The notes under the pieces are model-generated. The model worked only from the letters and a program-made list of their open reading frames with translations. It was not told where the DNA came from and made no database searches. Both the position numbers and the translations under genes were made by a program. DNA of 64,000 nucleotides from assembly GCA_964612295.1 (NCBI GenBank), contig CAZTDY010000009.1, positions 1-64,000 on the forward strand, given 5' to 3'. Origin of the DNA: CAYQJL01 sp964612295. Its GTDB lineage: Bacteria > Eisenbacteria > RBG-16-71-46 > CAIMUX01 > WJJG01. Shown piece after piece: positions 42,822 through 52,074 of the stretch; position 1 is the stretch's first letter, and the number at the start of each line of letters is the position of its first letter.

Positions 42822-44594
42822 TCATCTCTCCAGGACAACCACAGAACAGGCTACGGGATCTTGCCCCGCAACGCTCAGTTCGGCCCAGTAGACCCCCGTC
42901 GGAACCGGACGGCCGTCGCCCGCCCGGCCATCCCACGAGAAATGATGGTCCCCGGCCGCCAACTCGCCTTGAACAACCTGCCGCACGAGCCGTCCGTTGC
43001 TGTCGACAACGCGCAGGCAGCCTGTCTCGGCCGTTGGAAGCCTGAATCGCAGCGTCCCTGACGTCGTGATCGGATTCGGCTCGACGCGCAGATTCAAGGC
43101 CTGCCGGAATCCCGGCTGCTCCGCATACGGGTCGGCGCCGGGTTCGCCGTCCACGCTACTAGAAAGCCAGACGAGCCCGACCTGCAGGTCGTCCAAGAGG
43201 GGAGCCCCGGCGGTCGGAAAACGATCGGGAAGACCCAGTGGCGCGCCCGCGTTGTAGAACTCGAACACGACCCGCACCGAATCCCACTCGGCCGGCAACG
43301 GTTCGCCGGCCAGTCCATCCAGATTTGTGAGATTGGCGAGCCAGGTTTCAGCCTGCGCAGTCCCCGAGTGCCACCAGGTGTTCTGTCCGCGCCGCAACGA
43401 CCAGCGATCCTCGGCCCCGCCCTCGCCCGGGCTTGGATACACCCGGTAACCGGGTCGGAACATGGGACCCATGGCGCTCAGGAACGTGCTGTAACGCACG
43501 ATGGTTTCGTCGCAGCCCGGCGGCAAAGAGACGTCCTGAACCACGGGTCCCGACTGACCGGCCTGCGAGCCGACCGGCATACTGGGCGCGTCGCGGCTGT
43601 TGCCCCGGTTGTCCAGGAATTCCAGCACGTTGCCGGTCATGGGCCAGTCCGTGAGACCGGATTCCTCGACCCACGGAACCCAGGCGGATTCCGGGACCGT
43701 CCCCATGACCGACTGTCCACCGGACGCGCACTTCTCGAACGTCCAGCCGTCAGGACCGGTGTCGAAGTTGTATCCGAAGGATCCGCCGCCGCCGATCGTG
43801 ATCCTCACCTGGTCCACCCCCAAGGGGCCGCAGGGAGAATCCCATCCGCCATCCTGGTCCGACCAGGCGCCGTCGGCTTCCACGAAGAAACCCAGTTGCG
43901 CAAGGTGGGTGCCCGACGGAATCTCAGCAGCACCCACGACGGCCGCAAACTCCGCCCAGACCTCCGGCGAGCCCTCCACCCCGGTCAGGGAGGAGACGAG
44001 CACCTCGTCGAGTGGTTGCCCGGTATCATCGAAGCAGTGCAGATTGACATACACATAGTCCCAGCCGGTCTCCGTGTTCAGGAAGTACTCAAAGGAAATC
44101 CCGACCGAGGCGTCCACGGTCAGATCGAATTGGGGCGAGCGCGCACGTTGGCACATGAAGTTCTGATAGCCGATTCCGCTCTCGAAGTGGCGCTCCCAGG
44201 CCTCGTCTTCATGGATGCCGCACCAGAGTATGCCCCCCTCTTCTACCGGCATACAGGGATCCCCGTGGGCGATGAAGTCCGCTGCGGTCACGCGCTCGAA
44301 GTACACGCCGGGGTTGATGTAGTTGCCGTGCGGTTCCCATCCCTGCAGGGGATCTTCGACAATCGTGTCCCAATCCCAGATTCCCCCAAGGTAGCCCATG
44401 CCCGTCCCGTCATCCCCGCCCGTCCAGGCGGTGTCATCGCGCGCCCCCGAGAACCTCCCCGGCTCGCTCTGCTGGGGAGGCGGCATCGGCTGCAGCAGAT
44501 CCCCCACCGGATCGTTCGGGGTGACGGCAAGCGCTGAAGGCACCAGGGTCAAGATCGTTCCAAGGGTCAGCATGATCAGTGTCAGAGTCTTCAT
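42822..44594 (-). CDS. Secreted multidomain protein with FlgD-Ig tail, function unknown
   Basis: ATG at 44594 follows GGAGGAG by 6 nt; 590 residues. The longer frame (to 44771) is not supported. A signal peptide (LTLIMLTLGTILTLVPSALA) is followed by beta-rich sequence with paired Cys (ILWCGIHEDEAWE, FMCQRARSPQF) and a jelly-roll texture (VGISFEYFLNTETGWDYVYV). The FlgD-Ig end has VVDSNGRLVRQVVQGEL and WDGRAGDGRPVPTGVYWAEL. It lacks a recognised catalytic motif. It lies just upstream of the sigma-CHAT unit on the same strand and could be its neighbour in transcription. Confidence 0.8.
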   Translation of the reverse strand: MKTLTLIMLTLGTILTLVPSALAVTPNDPVGDLLQPMPPPQQSEPGRFSGARDDTAWTGGDDGTGMGYLGGIWDWDTIVEDPLQGWEPHGNYINPGVYFERVTAADFIAHGDPCMPVEEGGILWCGIHEDEAWERHFESGIGYQNFMCQRARSPQFDLTVDASVGISFEYFLNTETGWDYVYVNLHCFDDTGQPLDEVLVSSLTGVEGSPEVWAEFAAVVGAAEIPSGTHLAQLGFFVEADGAWSDQDGGWDSPCGPLGVDQVRITIGGGGSFGYNFDTGPDGWTFEKCASGGQSVMGTVPESAWVPWVEESGLTDWPMTGNVLEFLDNRGNSRDAPSMPVGSQAGQSGPVVQDVSLPPGCDETIVRYSTFLSAMGPMFRPGYRVYPSPGEGGAEDRWSLRRGQNTWWHSGTAQAETWLANLTNLDGLAGEPLPAEWDSVRVVFEFYNAGAPLGLPDRFPTAGAPLLDDLQVGLVWLSSSVDGEPGADPYAEQPGFRQALNLRVEPNPITTSGTLRFRLPTAETGCLRVVDSNGRLVRQVVQGELAAGDHHFSWDGRAGDGRPVPTGVYWAELSVAGQDPVACSVVVLER

Positions 44595-44758
44595 CACGGT
44601 CTCCTCCTTCCCGCCATTTGAATCCGATGGGGGATGACTGCTGTCACCGGGAGCACGAGTGGAAGAGACGGAATCTAACAGGCGATTTGACCTGCAGGTT
44701 CTCCGCTGGTTTTCCTCAGCCGGTGCGTTTGGACACTGGAGGGAGGAAGGAGCAAGCC

Positions 44759-45742
44759 ATGAAACGAGCAATCTTCATCGGAATCGCCATCCTGGTCGCC
44801 ACGGTCGTCACCTGGGTCATCGTGCGCGAGTCCGGGGCGAGCACCACAGCGTACCGGTTTGTGACCGTGGATCAGGGGACGGTCACCGAAACCGTCGCCA
44901 GCACGGGGACGCTGGATGCGATCACGACGGTGGAGGTGGGCACCGAGGTGTCGGGGTCCATCGACCAGCTCTATGCCGACTTCAACGATGAGGTTGTCGA
45001 AGGGCAACTGATCGCGGTCCTCGACACCACCCTGCTCGAGATCGCCGTTCGGGAAACCCAGGCGAACCTGGATCGCAGCCTGGCGCAGCTCAAGTACACC
45101 CAGCGCGAGTATGAGCGGAAGGACAAGCTGTTCGAGCAGGGTCTTGTGGCGGAAACTGAGCACTACAAGGCAGCCTACGAACTGGAAACTGCCCGAGCGG
45201 ACGTCGGCGCCGTCGAGGCCCGGCTGCAGGAGGCCCAGGAGAAGCTGGCCGACGCGAGGATCTACGCCCCCGTCTCCGGCATCGTCATCGAGCGCGATGT
45301 CGATGTCGGGCAAACCGTGGCCGCCAGCCTCTCCTCACCCCGCCTCTTCCTCATCGCGGAGGACCTTGCCTCCATGAGGATCTTCGTGGCCGTGGATGAA
45401 AGCGACATCGGCAAGATCCATGCGGGTCAACCCGTTGAATTCCAGGTGCAGGCCTATCCCGACGAGCTGTTCGAGGGCACCGTGAGCCAAGTGAGGCTGC
45501 AGTCGGAGGTGGATCAGAATGTGGTGACCTATACCGTGGTCATCGACGTCGGCAATGGCGACCGCCGGCTGTTGCCCGGGATCACGGACGGGCAGTACAC
45601 CGAGGTGCGCGGACCCGATCTGGCGAACGGTCGGCGGGTGATCGTGGGCACGACGACCCAATCCTCGCAAGCGGCCAGCAGCAGTCCGTTTCAATCGGAG
45701 CAGCGGAACACGCGCCGGGGACCTCCCGGGCCGGGCTTCTAG
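44759..45742 (+). CDS. MacA-like periplasmic adaptor of a tripartite ABC exporter, apparently shortened
   Basis: ATG at 44759 follows AAGGAG; 327 residues. An N-terminal anchor (AIFIGIAILVATVVTWVIV) is followed by a membrane-fusion-protein core: barrel-sandwich halves (VEVGTEVSGSIDQLYADFND and IYAPVSGIVIERDVDVGQTV) around a coiled-coil hairpin (about 90-165), then the start of the beta-barrel (MRIFVAVDESDIGKIHAGQP). At about residue 274 the familiar LLPG of the barrel end runs straight into ITDGQYTEVRGPDLANGRRV, which normally lies 60-80 residues later. Most of the membrane-proximal domain therefore seems to be missing. The ATPase gene follows 12 nt downstream. Confidence 0.85.
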   Translation: MKRAIFIGIAILVATVVTWVIVRESGASTTAYRFVTVDQGTVTETVASTGTLDAITTVEVGTEVSGSIDQLYADFNDEVVEGQLIAVLDTTLLEIAVRETQANLDRSLAQLKYTQREYERKDKLFEQGLVAETEHYKAAYELETARADVGAVEARLQEAQEKLADARIYAPVSGIVIERDVDVGQTVAASLSSPRLFLIAEDLASMRIFVAVDESDIGKIHAGQPVEFQVQAYPDELFEGTVSQVRLQSEVDQNVVTYTVVIDVGNGDRRLLPGITDGQYTEVRGPDLANGRRVIVGTTTQSSQAASSSPFQSEQRNTRRGPPGPGF

Positions 45743-45754
45743 AGGAGAGCCGCC

Positions 45755-46489
45755 ATGATTCTCCCAACCGACAACGGCTCGCCGGCCGACGGCGTCATCC
45801 TCGCGCACGATCTCACGCGGACCTATCGGATAGGGAACACCCCGGTCCATGCCCTACGGCAGGTCAACCTTACGGTGCGCCGCGGCGAGATGATCTCGAT
45901 CATGGGCGCCTCGGGCTCCGGGAAATCGACACTGCTCAACCTGCTGGGCTGCCTCGATTCCCCGACGTCCGGATCCCTCTGCCTCGCGGGACGGGAAACG
46001 CGGGGGCTGAGCCGCGATGAGCAGGCGCGGATTCGAAACCAGCTGATCGGCATCGTCTTTCAGGGTTTCAACCTGCTCACGCGCACCAGCGCGGTCGAGA
46101 ATGTGGAACTCCCCCTGCTCTATCGCCGAAACGGCCGGGCCGCCGACTCGCGGCGGGCGGCCACGGACATGCTACGCCGGGTCGGACTCGGCGAAAGGCT
46201 GGCGCACGATTCCACCGAGCTTTCGGGCGGAGAGCAACAGCGGGTCGCCATCGCGAGGGCGATGATCAGTCAGCCGGAGATTCTCCTGGCCGATGAGCCG
46301 ACCGGCAACCTCGACTCCAAGACTTCGATTGAAGTGATGGGTCTGTTCCAGGAACTGAACGAACAGGGAATCACGATCCTGATCGTCACCCACGAGGATG
46401 AGATCGCCCAGTACACGAACCGGATCATCGAGCTGCGCGATGGGCAGATCGTCAGTGACAGGCCTGTGGAAGAGGAGGCCATCCGATGA
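45755..46489 (+). CDS. ABC exporter ATPase, MacB/LolD-type
   Basis: A 244-residue ATPase with Walker A GASGSGKST, Q-loop region IGIVFQGFNLLTRTSAVENV, signature LSGGEQQRVAIARAM, Walker B ILLADEPTGNLD and switch His in ILIVTHEDEIA. It powers the MacB-like permease encoded next, whose start overlaps its stop as ATGA (46486-46489). ATG at 45755 follows GAGGAG by 7 nt. E. coli MacB fuses these two parts; here they are separate. Confidence 0.95.
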   Translation: MILPTDNGSPADGVILAHDLTRTYRIGNTPVHALRQVNLTVRRGEMISIMGASGSGKSTLLNLLGCLDSPTSGSLCLAGRETRGLSRDEQARIRNQLIGIVFQGFNLLTRTSAVENVELPLLYRRNGRAADSRRAATDMLRRVGLGERLAHDSTELSGGEQQRVAIARAMISQPEILLADEPTGNLDSKTSIEVMGLFQELNEQGITILIVTHEDEIAQYTNRIIELRDGQIVSDRPVEEEAIR

Positions 46490-47703
46490 ATGCTCTGGCC
46501 CTGGGACGCCTGGCGGTCCGCAATGTTGTCCGCAATCCCATGCGCAGTGGGCTGACGATGCTCGGCATCGTGATCGGCGTTGCCGCCGTGCTGGTCATGG
46601 TCGGCATCGGGGAAGGTGCGCAGGCCCAGATTCGCCAGCGCATCGAAAGCCTCGGCACAAACCTGATCGTGATCTCCCCCGGCGCGCACACGCAGGGCGG
46701 AGTGAGCGGCGGCGGGGCTAGCGGCAACAGCCTGACCGTCGATGATGTGGAGCTGTTGGCCCGCGAGAGCTTGATGATCACCGCCATTTCCCCACTGATT
46801 GCCAGCGGGGGCCAGGTGATCGGGGGGACCGGCAACTGGCGCGCGCCGATTCAGGGCGTCTCGACCGACTACGCGCACATCCGGGATCTCACCACCAGTT
46901 CGGGAGCCTTCTTCGACGAATCCGCCGTCCGAACTTACGAGAAGGTCGCCGTTCTCGGGAAGACAGTTTCGGACATTCTCTTCCCGGAAAGCGACCCCGT
47001 CGGGGAGAGAGTGCAGCTTCGCAATGTCCCCTTCACCGTCATCGGCGTGTTGGATGCAAAGGGCCAATCCGCGGACGGCACCGACATGGACGATGTGATT
47101 CTGATCCCCTACACCACGTTGCAGCGTCGCCTGTCGGGCCGGCAGTTCATTCCCATGATTCTGGCCAGCGCCTCCTCCCCCGGCGACATCGCGCCGGCTC
47201 AGGAGGAACTCCAGATTCTGATGAGAGAGGCGCACGAACTGGCCAGCTGGGAAGAGGATGACTTCACGGTCCGCAATCAATCCGATCTGGCGGAGACCGC
47301 GGAAGGAACCACTGAGGTGATGACCCAGCTCCTGGCGGCCATTGCCGGGGTGTCTCTGATCGTGGGGGGCATCGGCATCATGAACATCATGCTCGTGTCG
47401 GTCACTGAGCGCACTCGGGAGATCGGGATCCGCATCGCGGTTGGCGCACGGGGCCAGGACGTGCTGCGGCAGTTTCTGGTCGAGAGCGTGGTGATGACAT
47501 TGCTGGGCGGATGCATCGGCATCGCCACCGGCTTCGCGGGCGCCCTGGTGCTGTCCCGGTTCACCGGCTGGAGCACCTACATCTCCCCGCAGGCGATCGC
47601 GATGGCGATGGGTTGCTCGGCCCTCGTGGGTATCTTCTTCGGATACTATCCGGCCAGACGCGCTGCGGCGCTCGATCCCATCCAGGCCCTCAGGCAGGAG
47701 TAG
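46486..47703 (+). CDS. ABC exporter permease, MacB/FtsX-type
   Basis: A 405-residue protein with one N-terminal membrane helix (MLGIVIGVAAVLVMVGIGEG), a large periplasmic domain (about 45-280) and three C-terminal helices that include the FtsX pattern (VSLIVGGIGIMNIMLVSVTE, then REIGIRIAVGARGQDVLRQF and GYYPARRAAALDPIQALR). It works with the adaptor and ATPase encoded upstream as a mechanotransmission exporter of peptides, antibiotics or lipids. The substrate is unknown. It ends 6 bp before the convergent gene. Confidence 0.94.
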   Translation: MNALALGRLAVRNVVRNPMRSGLTMLGIVIGVAAVLVMVGIGEGAQAQIRQRIESLGTNLIVISPGAHTQGGVSGGGASGNSLTVDDVELLARESLMITAISPLIASGGQVIGGTGNWRAPIQGVSTDYAHIRDLTTSSGAFFDESAVRTYEKVAVLGKTVSDILFPESDPVGERVQLRNVPFTVIGVLDAKGQSADGTDMDDVILIPYTTLQRRLSGRQFIPMILASASSPGDIAPAQEELQILMREAHELASWEEDDFTVRNQSDLAETAEGTTEVMTQLLAAIAGVSLIVGGIGIMNIMLVSVTERTREIGIRIAVGARGQDVLRQFLVESVVMTLLGGCIGIATGFAGALVLSRFTGWSTYISPQAIAMAMGCSALVGIFFGYYPARRAAALDPIQALRQE

Positions 47704-47709
47704 CCGCGC

Positions 47710-50700
47710 CTACTCCCTCACCGCCCGCGGGAAGATCGTCTCGACGAGCCCGGTGACCGCCGCATTGGGGCTCGGAATCGACTCGAGCTCGATCTGCATG
47801 TGCTCTTCGAACGGCGAAGCGTAGCCGAAAACGACTTTCGTAATCGATTGACGGCTGCCTCGCAGGATCAGAGCCGGCGTGCTCGGGCGGCGGCCACGCC
47901 CGCGAGGCAGCTCCGATGCCGTCAGCCTACCTTGCGAGAATCGCAAGCGGGCCCGGAGCTCATCACCCTCCAAGTCGATCACACCCGTCCAACCGCGCCA
48001 CGGTTTGCTCGCCCGCAGACGCTCTTCGAACATCACTTTGAGCTCATCGAGAAGCTGCACGAGATCGTTGATGCGATGGAGTTCGACCAGTCCGCCGCGC
48101 GTGGTCGCATACCCGGCGTGACGCACGAGCCCGAAAAGGAAATCGTCGAAGAGGGATCCGTAGACGTCCTTCTCGATCCTCTTCTGCCCCTTGCGGTGAA
48201 GCTCGCGGTGAACACGATTGAGCAAGGCCAGTCCCACCTGCTCACGCCAGTTCACCTTCGGTTTCGCCTTGTCCGGGGCAGGCGACTTCTTCGCCTTCTT
48301 GCTCTTGAGCTCTGCAACCTCGATGAACTCCAGGTGCGCTTCCTCGTGACGAAGGTGCGCGGAAGCCACCCCCACCAGTCGCTTGCCCTCGAATGCCACG
48401 AAGGCCGGACCCAGCTCGGGCCACCGGGTCAGTCGCACCGGCTCCATGATCTTGTCCATGCGCCGGGTCATGAGGAGATCGGTGACTGCGGGCATGTCAT
48501 CCGGGCGGGCCGGACGGATCGTGATGCCGCGGGGCGCCTTGATCAGCGGCTCTGCAGTGAGTTCACGCTTCATCTCGTGCATGACCCAGACATCCTGCAG
48601 CCCAAACTGCCGGTAGAGCGTGTGGGCGACGTTGCGGGTGCCTGTGTGAAGGCTGGTGGTGGCGCACTCCCGATCATGGTGTTCGTCCAAGCAGGCCGCC
48701 ATGGCGAGACGGGCCAATCCCCGCCGGCGCCAGCGCGGCGCCGTGTGCACCCAATCGACATACCAGGTCGAGAGGGCGGTCTGGTAAGGCATGTCGAAGA
48801 AGAAGGGGAGATTCCAGGTGTTGGCCACCGCGTATCCGTCCACGGTGGGAAAGACCTTCTTCATGCCGCGGTGATAGCAGGTCTGGAAGCCGCAGCCGCG
48901 CAGTTTGTCAAAGGCAAACCGCTTCGCGCGGCGGTCGGCGGCACACTCGAGCGCGTAGCCGGCGCTCACCTGAAACCGCACATCCTGCGCGGCCGCATGA
49001 CGCACGAGGGCATCGCAGGCCCGACCATCGCGCGTCTCGAAGGCCAGCATCAGCGCCACCGCGGCAGCCAGCCCATGATCCGCCGATCGGAGAAACTTGC
49101 GCGCCGGCTTGATCCCTCGCTCATCACGCACCAACAGAAGCCGGGCGATGGCGGGCAGAGACCGAGCCGGGCGGGCGGAAAGACTGTCCTTGGCGCACTG
49201 ATCCAACGTGCGTTTCTCACTCGCCAGGCGCTCCCCCAGCAGCACCAGTGCATCATGCCGGTCGGATGCCGGTTCCTGCGCGTTCGCCAGGATGCGCAAC
49301 CAGTCACGACGGGTGGCGTCTTTGAGCGCATCGGAACCCGGCGCCTGCAAGGGAACGCGCCGCACCGTGTGGCCCTGCCTCTTCAGCCATGCGTAGGCCT
49401 TCGGCCCGACGACCGTGGCGAGGAAGAATGCGATCTGATCCAGCTCGCTGTAGAGCTTGTCATCCAGGTACTTGAGCGGGTTCTTCTTGGGAAGCGCCTT
49501 CCAAAGCCGGCTGACAGCGCGCGGTCCCCAAGTACGCTCGATATCGAGCCAGAAGCGGCGCTGCCGCGCGGTCTCTCGCCTCTCCGAGTAGATCCGGCCA
49601 AGATCGGCGGGATCCTCGTCCGAACAGGCGTTCTCCAATTCAGCCGCGAAGCCCTCTTCACCCAGCTTGCGCAGCAGATGATGTTTGAGATAGAAGGCCA
49701 TTGGCTGCCAGAAGGTGCGCCAGGCCCAACTCACCCGGTGGAGCATCCAGGCGTCGCAGAGCATCTCGGCCAGCGCGGCGATCAATGCGCCCCGGTGACA
49801 ACTCGTGCCCAGAAAGGTCTGCAGCGGATCACGGAACGGCCACTCACTCCAGTAACGACACCCACCGTGGAGCGTAATCTGCCAGTGAGCGAGTTTCTGG
49901 TTGGGGTCCATCACGCGGCGCGTCTCTTTCCAGACCTCTTCGGCCAGCGCGAGCACGTCCTTGGCCCGCGCTCGATCGGCGGGCGTGAACACGACCTTCA
50001 CGCCTCCTCGCTCGAGAGTCTCATAGGAGGCAGCGATCACCGGAGGCACCTGCCACTTCGGATCGCGCTCTAAGCGCCTGGCCGAGCGGCGCGGTCCGGG
50101 CGCCAACCTGGCCAACCAGTGCGTCGCGGCCCAGGTGTTGTAGCGCATCGAGAACATCTCGGCATCGCCGAGAACCAGGACGCGGCCCTTTCCATGGCGC
50201 GACATCGCCGCGACGCAGGATCCGTCCTTGGCACGCAGAAGGGCTCGCGCGCCGGAGGGAGCGGTGATTGGGCCGGGTCGCTGGAGGAGCAGGTCCCCCA
50301 ACTTGAGTCCGAGCCGCTTCCCGGCGGCGGTGAGCTCGAGATCCTCCGGCGAGTAACCTCGGTGGGCATAGAGGTCGGGGGGAAGCTCGCCCACGCTGAG
50401 AAAGGAGTAGCCGAAAACTCGCGCGATCTGCTGGGCGGCGAGGCGATCCACGCTCCGTCCGGACTCCAGCTCGAAGCGCCCCACGCCGGCAGCCACCAGG
50501 AGTGACCCGCCGCGTTTCACGAACGCGCGAATCGTCTCACACTCTTGCGCGCTGTAGGACGCGGCGCTGGTGCTGCAAATGACCAACAGATCGTAGTCGC
50601 GAAGACGCTTCTCGGTGAGGCGTCCCCTGTTGTCGGTACTGCGGAAGGTGCGCAGTGGCCTCAGCCAGCTGACGACCTCTCCGTAGCCCGCATCGCGCGA

Positions 50701-50751
50701 CCGATCCACCATCACTAGAATCGGATCCGCGTGCACGATCGATGTGAACAT
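47710..50751 (-). CDS. Multidomain protein: GATase-like N terminus, peptidase-like and HEAT-like middle, Eis-like GNAT/SCP2 C terminus
   Basis: Start at 50751 chosen because GGAG lies 5 nt upstream; 1013 residues. Residues about 5-225 resemble a class I amidotransferase-like fold (YDLLVICSTSAASYSAQECE, FVKRGGSLLVAAGVGRFELE). About 255-470 recall a gluzincin peptidase without its HExxH (ALIAALAEMLCDAWMLHRVS). About 490-600 are HEAT-like helices. From about 630 a GNAT core appears with the acetyl-CoA motif APRWRRRGLARLAM, then a second partial GNAT (RGITIRPARPDDMPAVTDLL), and an SCP2-like end (GWTGVIDLEGDELRARLRFS). GNAT-GNAT-SCP2 is the order of mycobacterial Eis acetyltransferases. There is no signal peptide. 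The function is unknown. Confidence 0.72.
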   Translation of the reverse strand: MFTSIVHADPILVMVDRSRDAGYGEVVSWLRPLRTFRSTDNRGRLTEKRLRDYDLLVICSTSAASYSAQECETIRAFVKRGGSLLVAAGVGRFELESGRSVDRLAAQQIARVFGYSFLSVGELPPDLYAHRGYSPEDLELTAAGKRLGLKLGDLLLQRPGPITAPSGARALLRAKDGSCVAAMSRHGKGRVLVLGDAEMFSMRYNTWAATHWLARLAPGPRRSARRLERDPKWQVPPVIAASYETLERGGVKVVFTPADRARAKDVLALAEEVWKETRRVMDPNQKLAHWQITLHGGCRYWSEWPFRDPLQTFLGTSCHRGALIAALAEMLCDAWMLHRVSWAWRTFWQPMAFYLKHHLLRKLGEEGFAAELENACSDEDPADLGRIYSERRETARQRRFWLDIERTWGPRAVSRLWKALPKKNPLKYLDDKLYSELDQIAFFLATVVGPKAYAWLKRQGHTVRRVPLQAPGSDALKDATRRDWLRILANAQEPASDRHDALVLLGERLASEKRTLDQCAKDSLSARPARSLPAIARLLLVRDERGIKPARKFLRSADHGLAAAVALMLAFETRDGRACDALVRHAAAQDVRFQVSAGYALECAADRRAKRFAFDKLRGCGFQTCYHRGMKKVFPTVDGYAVANTWNLPFFFDMPYQTALSTWYVDWVHTAPRWRRRGLARLAMAACLDEHHDRECATTSLHTGTRNVAHTLYRQFGLQDVWVMHEMKRELTAEPLIKAPRGITIRPARPDDMPAVTDLLMTRRMDKIMEPVRLTRWPELGPAFVAFEGKRLVGVASAHLRHEEAHLEFIEVAELKSKKAKKSPAPDKAKPKVNWREQVGLALLNRVHRELHRKGQKRIEKDVYGSLFDDFLFGLVRHAGYATTRGGLVELHRINDLVQLLDELKVMFEERLRASKPWRGWTGVIDLEGDELRARLRFSQGRLTASELPRGRGRRPSTPALILRGSRQSITKVVFGYASPFEEHMQIELESIPSPNAAVTGLVETIFPRAVRE

Positions 50752-50853
50752 GGACTCTCCCATCATTTCACTGGATGCGCTGACCACACTCCACCAAGAG
50801 AACCTTCGCCGCCCGGGGGAAATCTTTTCACACCGGCGGCGGCCTGGTCCGGG

Positions 50854-52071
50854 CTAGCTCGTGTAGCGCAGGAATCGAGCGCCCAGAGCAGTGAACACGG
50901 CCGCGTAGGCCAGCAGAATCAGACAGGGAAGAACGACCGCCTCGGCTCCAGCCCCGTAGGAGATCAGCGCGTGGAATCCGTCCAGAGCCCAGGCAGCCGG
51001 AGAGATATGCCCCGCGGTACGCAGCCAGGACGGCACGACCTCGAGAGGCCACCAACACCCTCCCATGGCTCCAAGAAAGAGGGATACGACCAGGACGACT
51101 GCGGTCGCCTGCTCAACCCGGCGCAAGACCGCGCCCCAGAAGAGCGAAATCGAGGCGACCGTCAGCGCGAGGCACAGGACCACCGCGGCGAGCCCCACCG
51201 GGCTGTTGCCCAGATAGACGCCGAGCAGGAACTTGCCGGCAAGGATCAGGATGATGGCCTGCAGAAGCGCCAGCAGCGTCCGGCCCAGTAGTTTGCCCAC
51301 CAGGATCCCCGAATGGGAGACGGCGTAGGTGGCGATGCGCGGCAGAATCTGATCCTGCTTCTCCTGCGTGAGGAAAACGGCCCCATAGATGGCGGTGTTG
51401 ATCAGCATGAAGAGCGTCAGCGTCGCCGGAAAGCTCTGCCCCTTGCCGGAGGGAACCGGTCGGCCGCGACCGGCCGTCTTCGCCTCCACGAATACACGAC
51501 TCGATTCGGCCGCGGTGGCAACGAAGGCGGCTTCGAACGCTTCGTCAATCACGAGCAGCGGTGAGTTCGCGCTCGGCTCACCGGGCGTGGGGCCGGGGCC
51601 CGCGATCTTCCGCTGCGCCTCGGCCAGATTCGTGATGGTCTCGATGATCGCGCGCTGCAGATGCATCTCGGCCGTGATGGTCGCCTCGTCGTTGGTGTTC
51701 GGACGCCTATGCAACCGGAGCGTGACCTGGTGTCCCAAGGCCACGCTGTCCTGGAAGCCGACCGGAATGTGGAGGCAGCGTGGCCGCGAGGCGATCGAAT
51801 CGGCGTCGATCACGGCCATCCGCGCGACGTTGAAACCCTCGGCGGTCAGGGCGTCGCAGAAAGAGCCGGAGAGAAACGACTGATCCTCGTCCGCAACCAG
51901 GAGGTTGATCCGGACGGTCTGAACACCTCCCCCACTGTTCATCGCACCGAATGCGTAGATGAAGACGACGGGCATGATGACCATCCAGAAGATCGACGGA
52001 CGATCCTTCACCGTCTGCAGCAGGTCGACCATGGCCATTGAGAACACTCGTCTCAGCATCTCGATCCTCAT
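50854..52071 (-). CDS. ABC-2-type transporter permease (second permease)
   Basis: A 405-residue protein with an N-terminal membrane helix (RPSIFWMVIMPVVFIYAFGA), a large extracytoplasmic domain (about 45-185) and a C-terminal block of five helices (PATLTLFMLINTAIYGAVFL to PCLILLAYAAVFTALGARFL). This is the ABC2_membrane_3 layout. It lies 3 bp after the first permease gene, so it is the third gene of a three-gene exporter. An internal ATG at 52059 with GAGG upstream is an alternative start. Confidence 0.88.
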   Translation of the reverse strand: MRIEMLRRVFSMAMVDLLQTVKDRPSIFWMVIMPVVFIYAFGAMNSGGGVQTVRINLLVADEDQSFLSGSFCDALTAEGFNVARMAVIDADSIASRPRCLHIPVGFQDSVALGHQVTLRLHRRPNTNDEATITAEMHLQRAIIETITNLAEAQRKIAGPGPTPGEPSANSPLLVIDEAFEAAFVATAAESSRVFVEAKTAGRGRPVPSGKGQSFPATLTLFMLINTAIYGAVFLTQEKQDQILPRIATYAVSHSGILVGKLLGRTLLALLQAIILILAGKFLLGVYLGNSPVGLAAVVLCLALTVASISLFWGAVLRRVEQATAVVLVVSLFLGAMGGCWWPLEVVPSWLRTAGHISPAAWALDGFHALISYGAGAEAVVLPCLILLAYAAVFTALGARFLRYTS

Positions 52072-52074
52072 AAC

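Noticed and set aside
42695..42838. 48-residue N-terminal extension of the ECF sigma factor
   Set aside because: It runs through a long inverted repeat and does not resemble sigma factor sequence; the TTG at 42694 has GGGAG upstream.
47800..50073. 757-residue plus-strand frame opposite the Eis-like gene
   Set aside because: Antisense shadow with no recognisable motifs; the minus-strand product has GNAT and SCP2 features.
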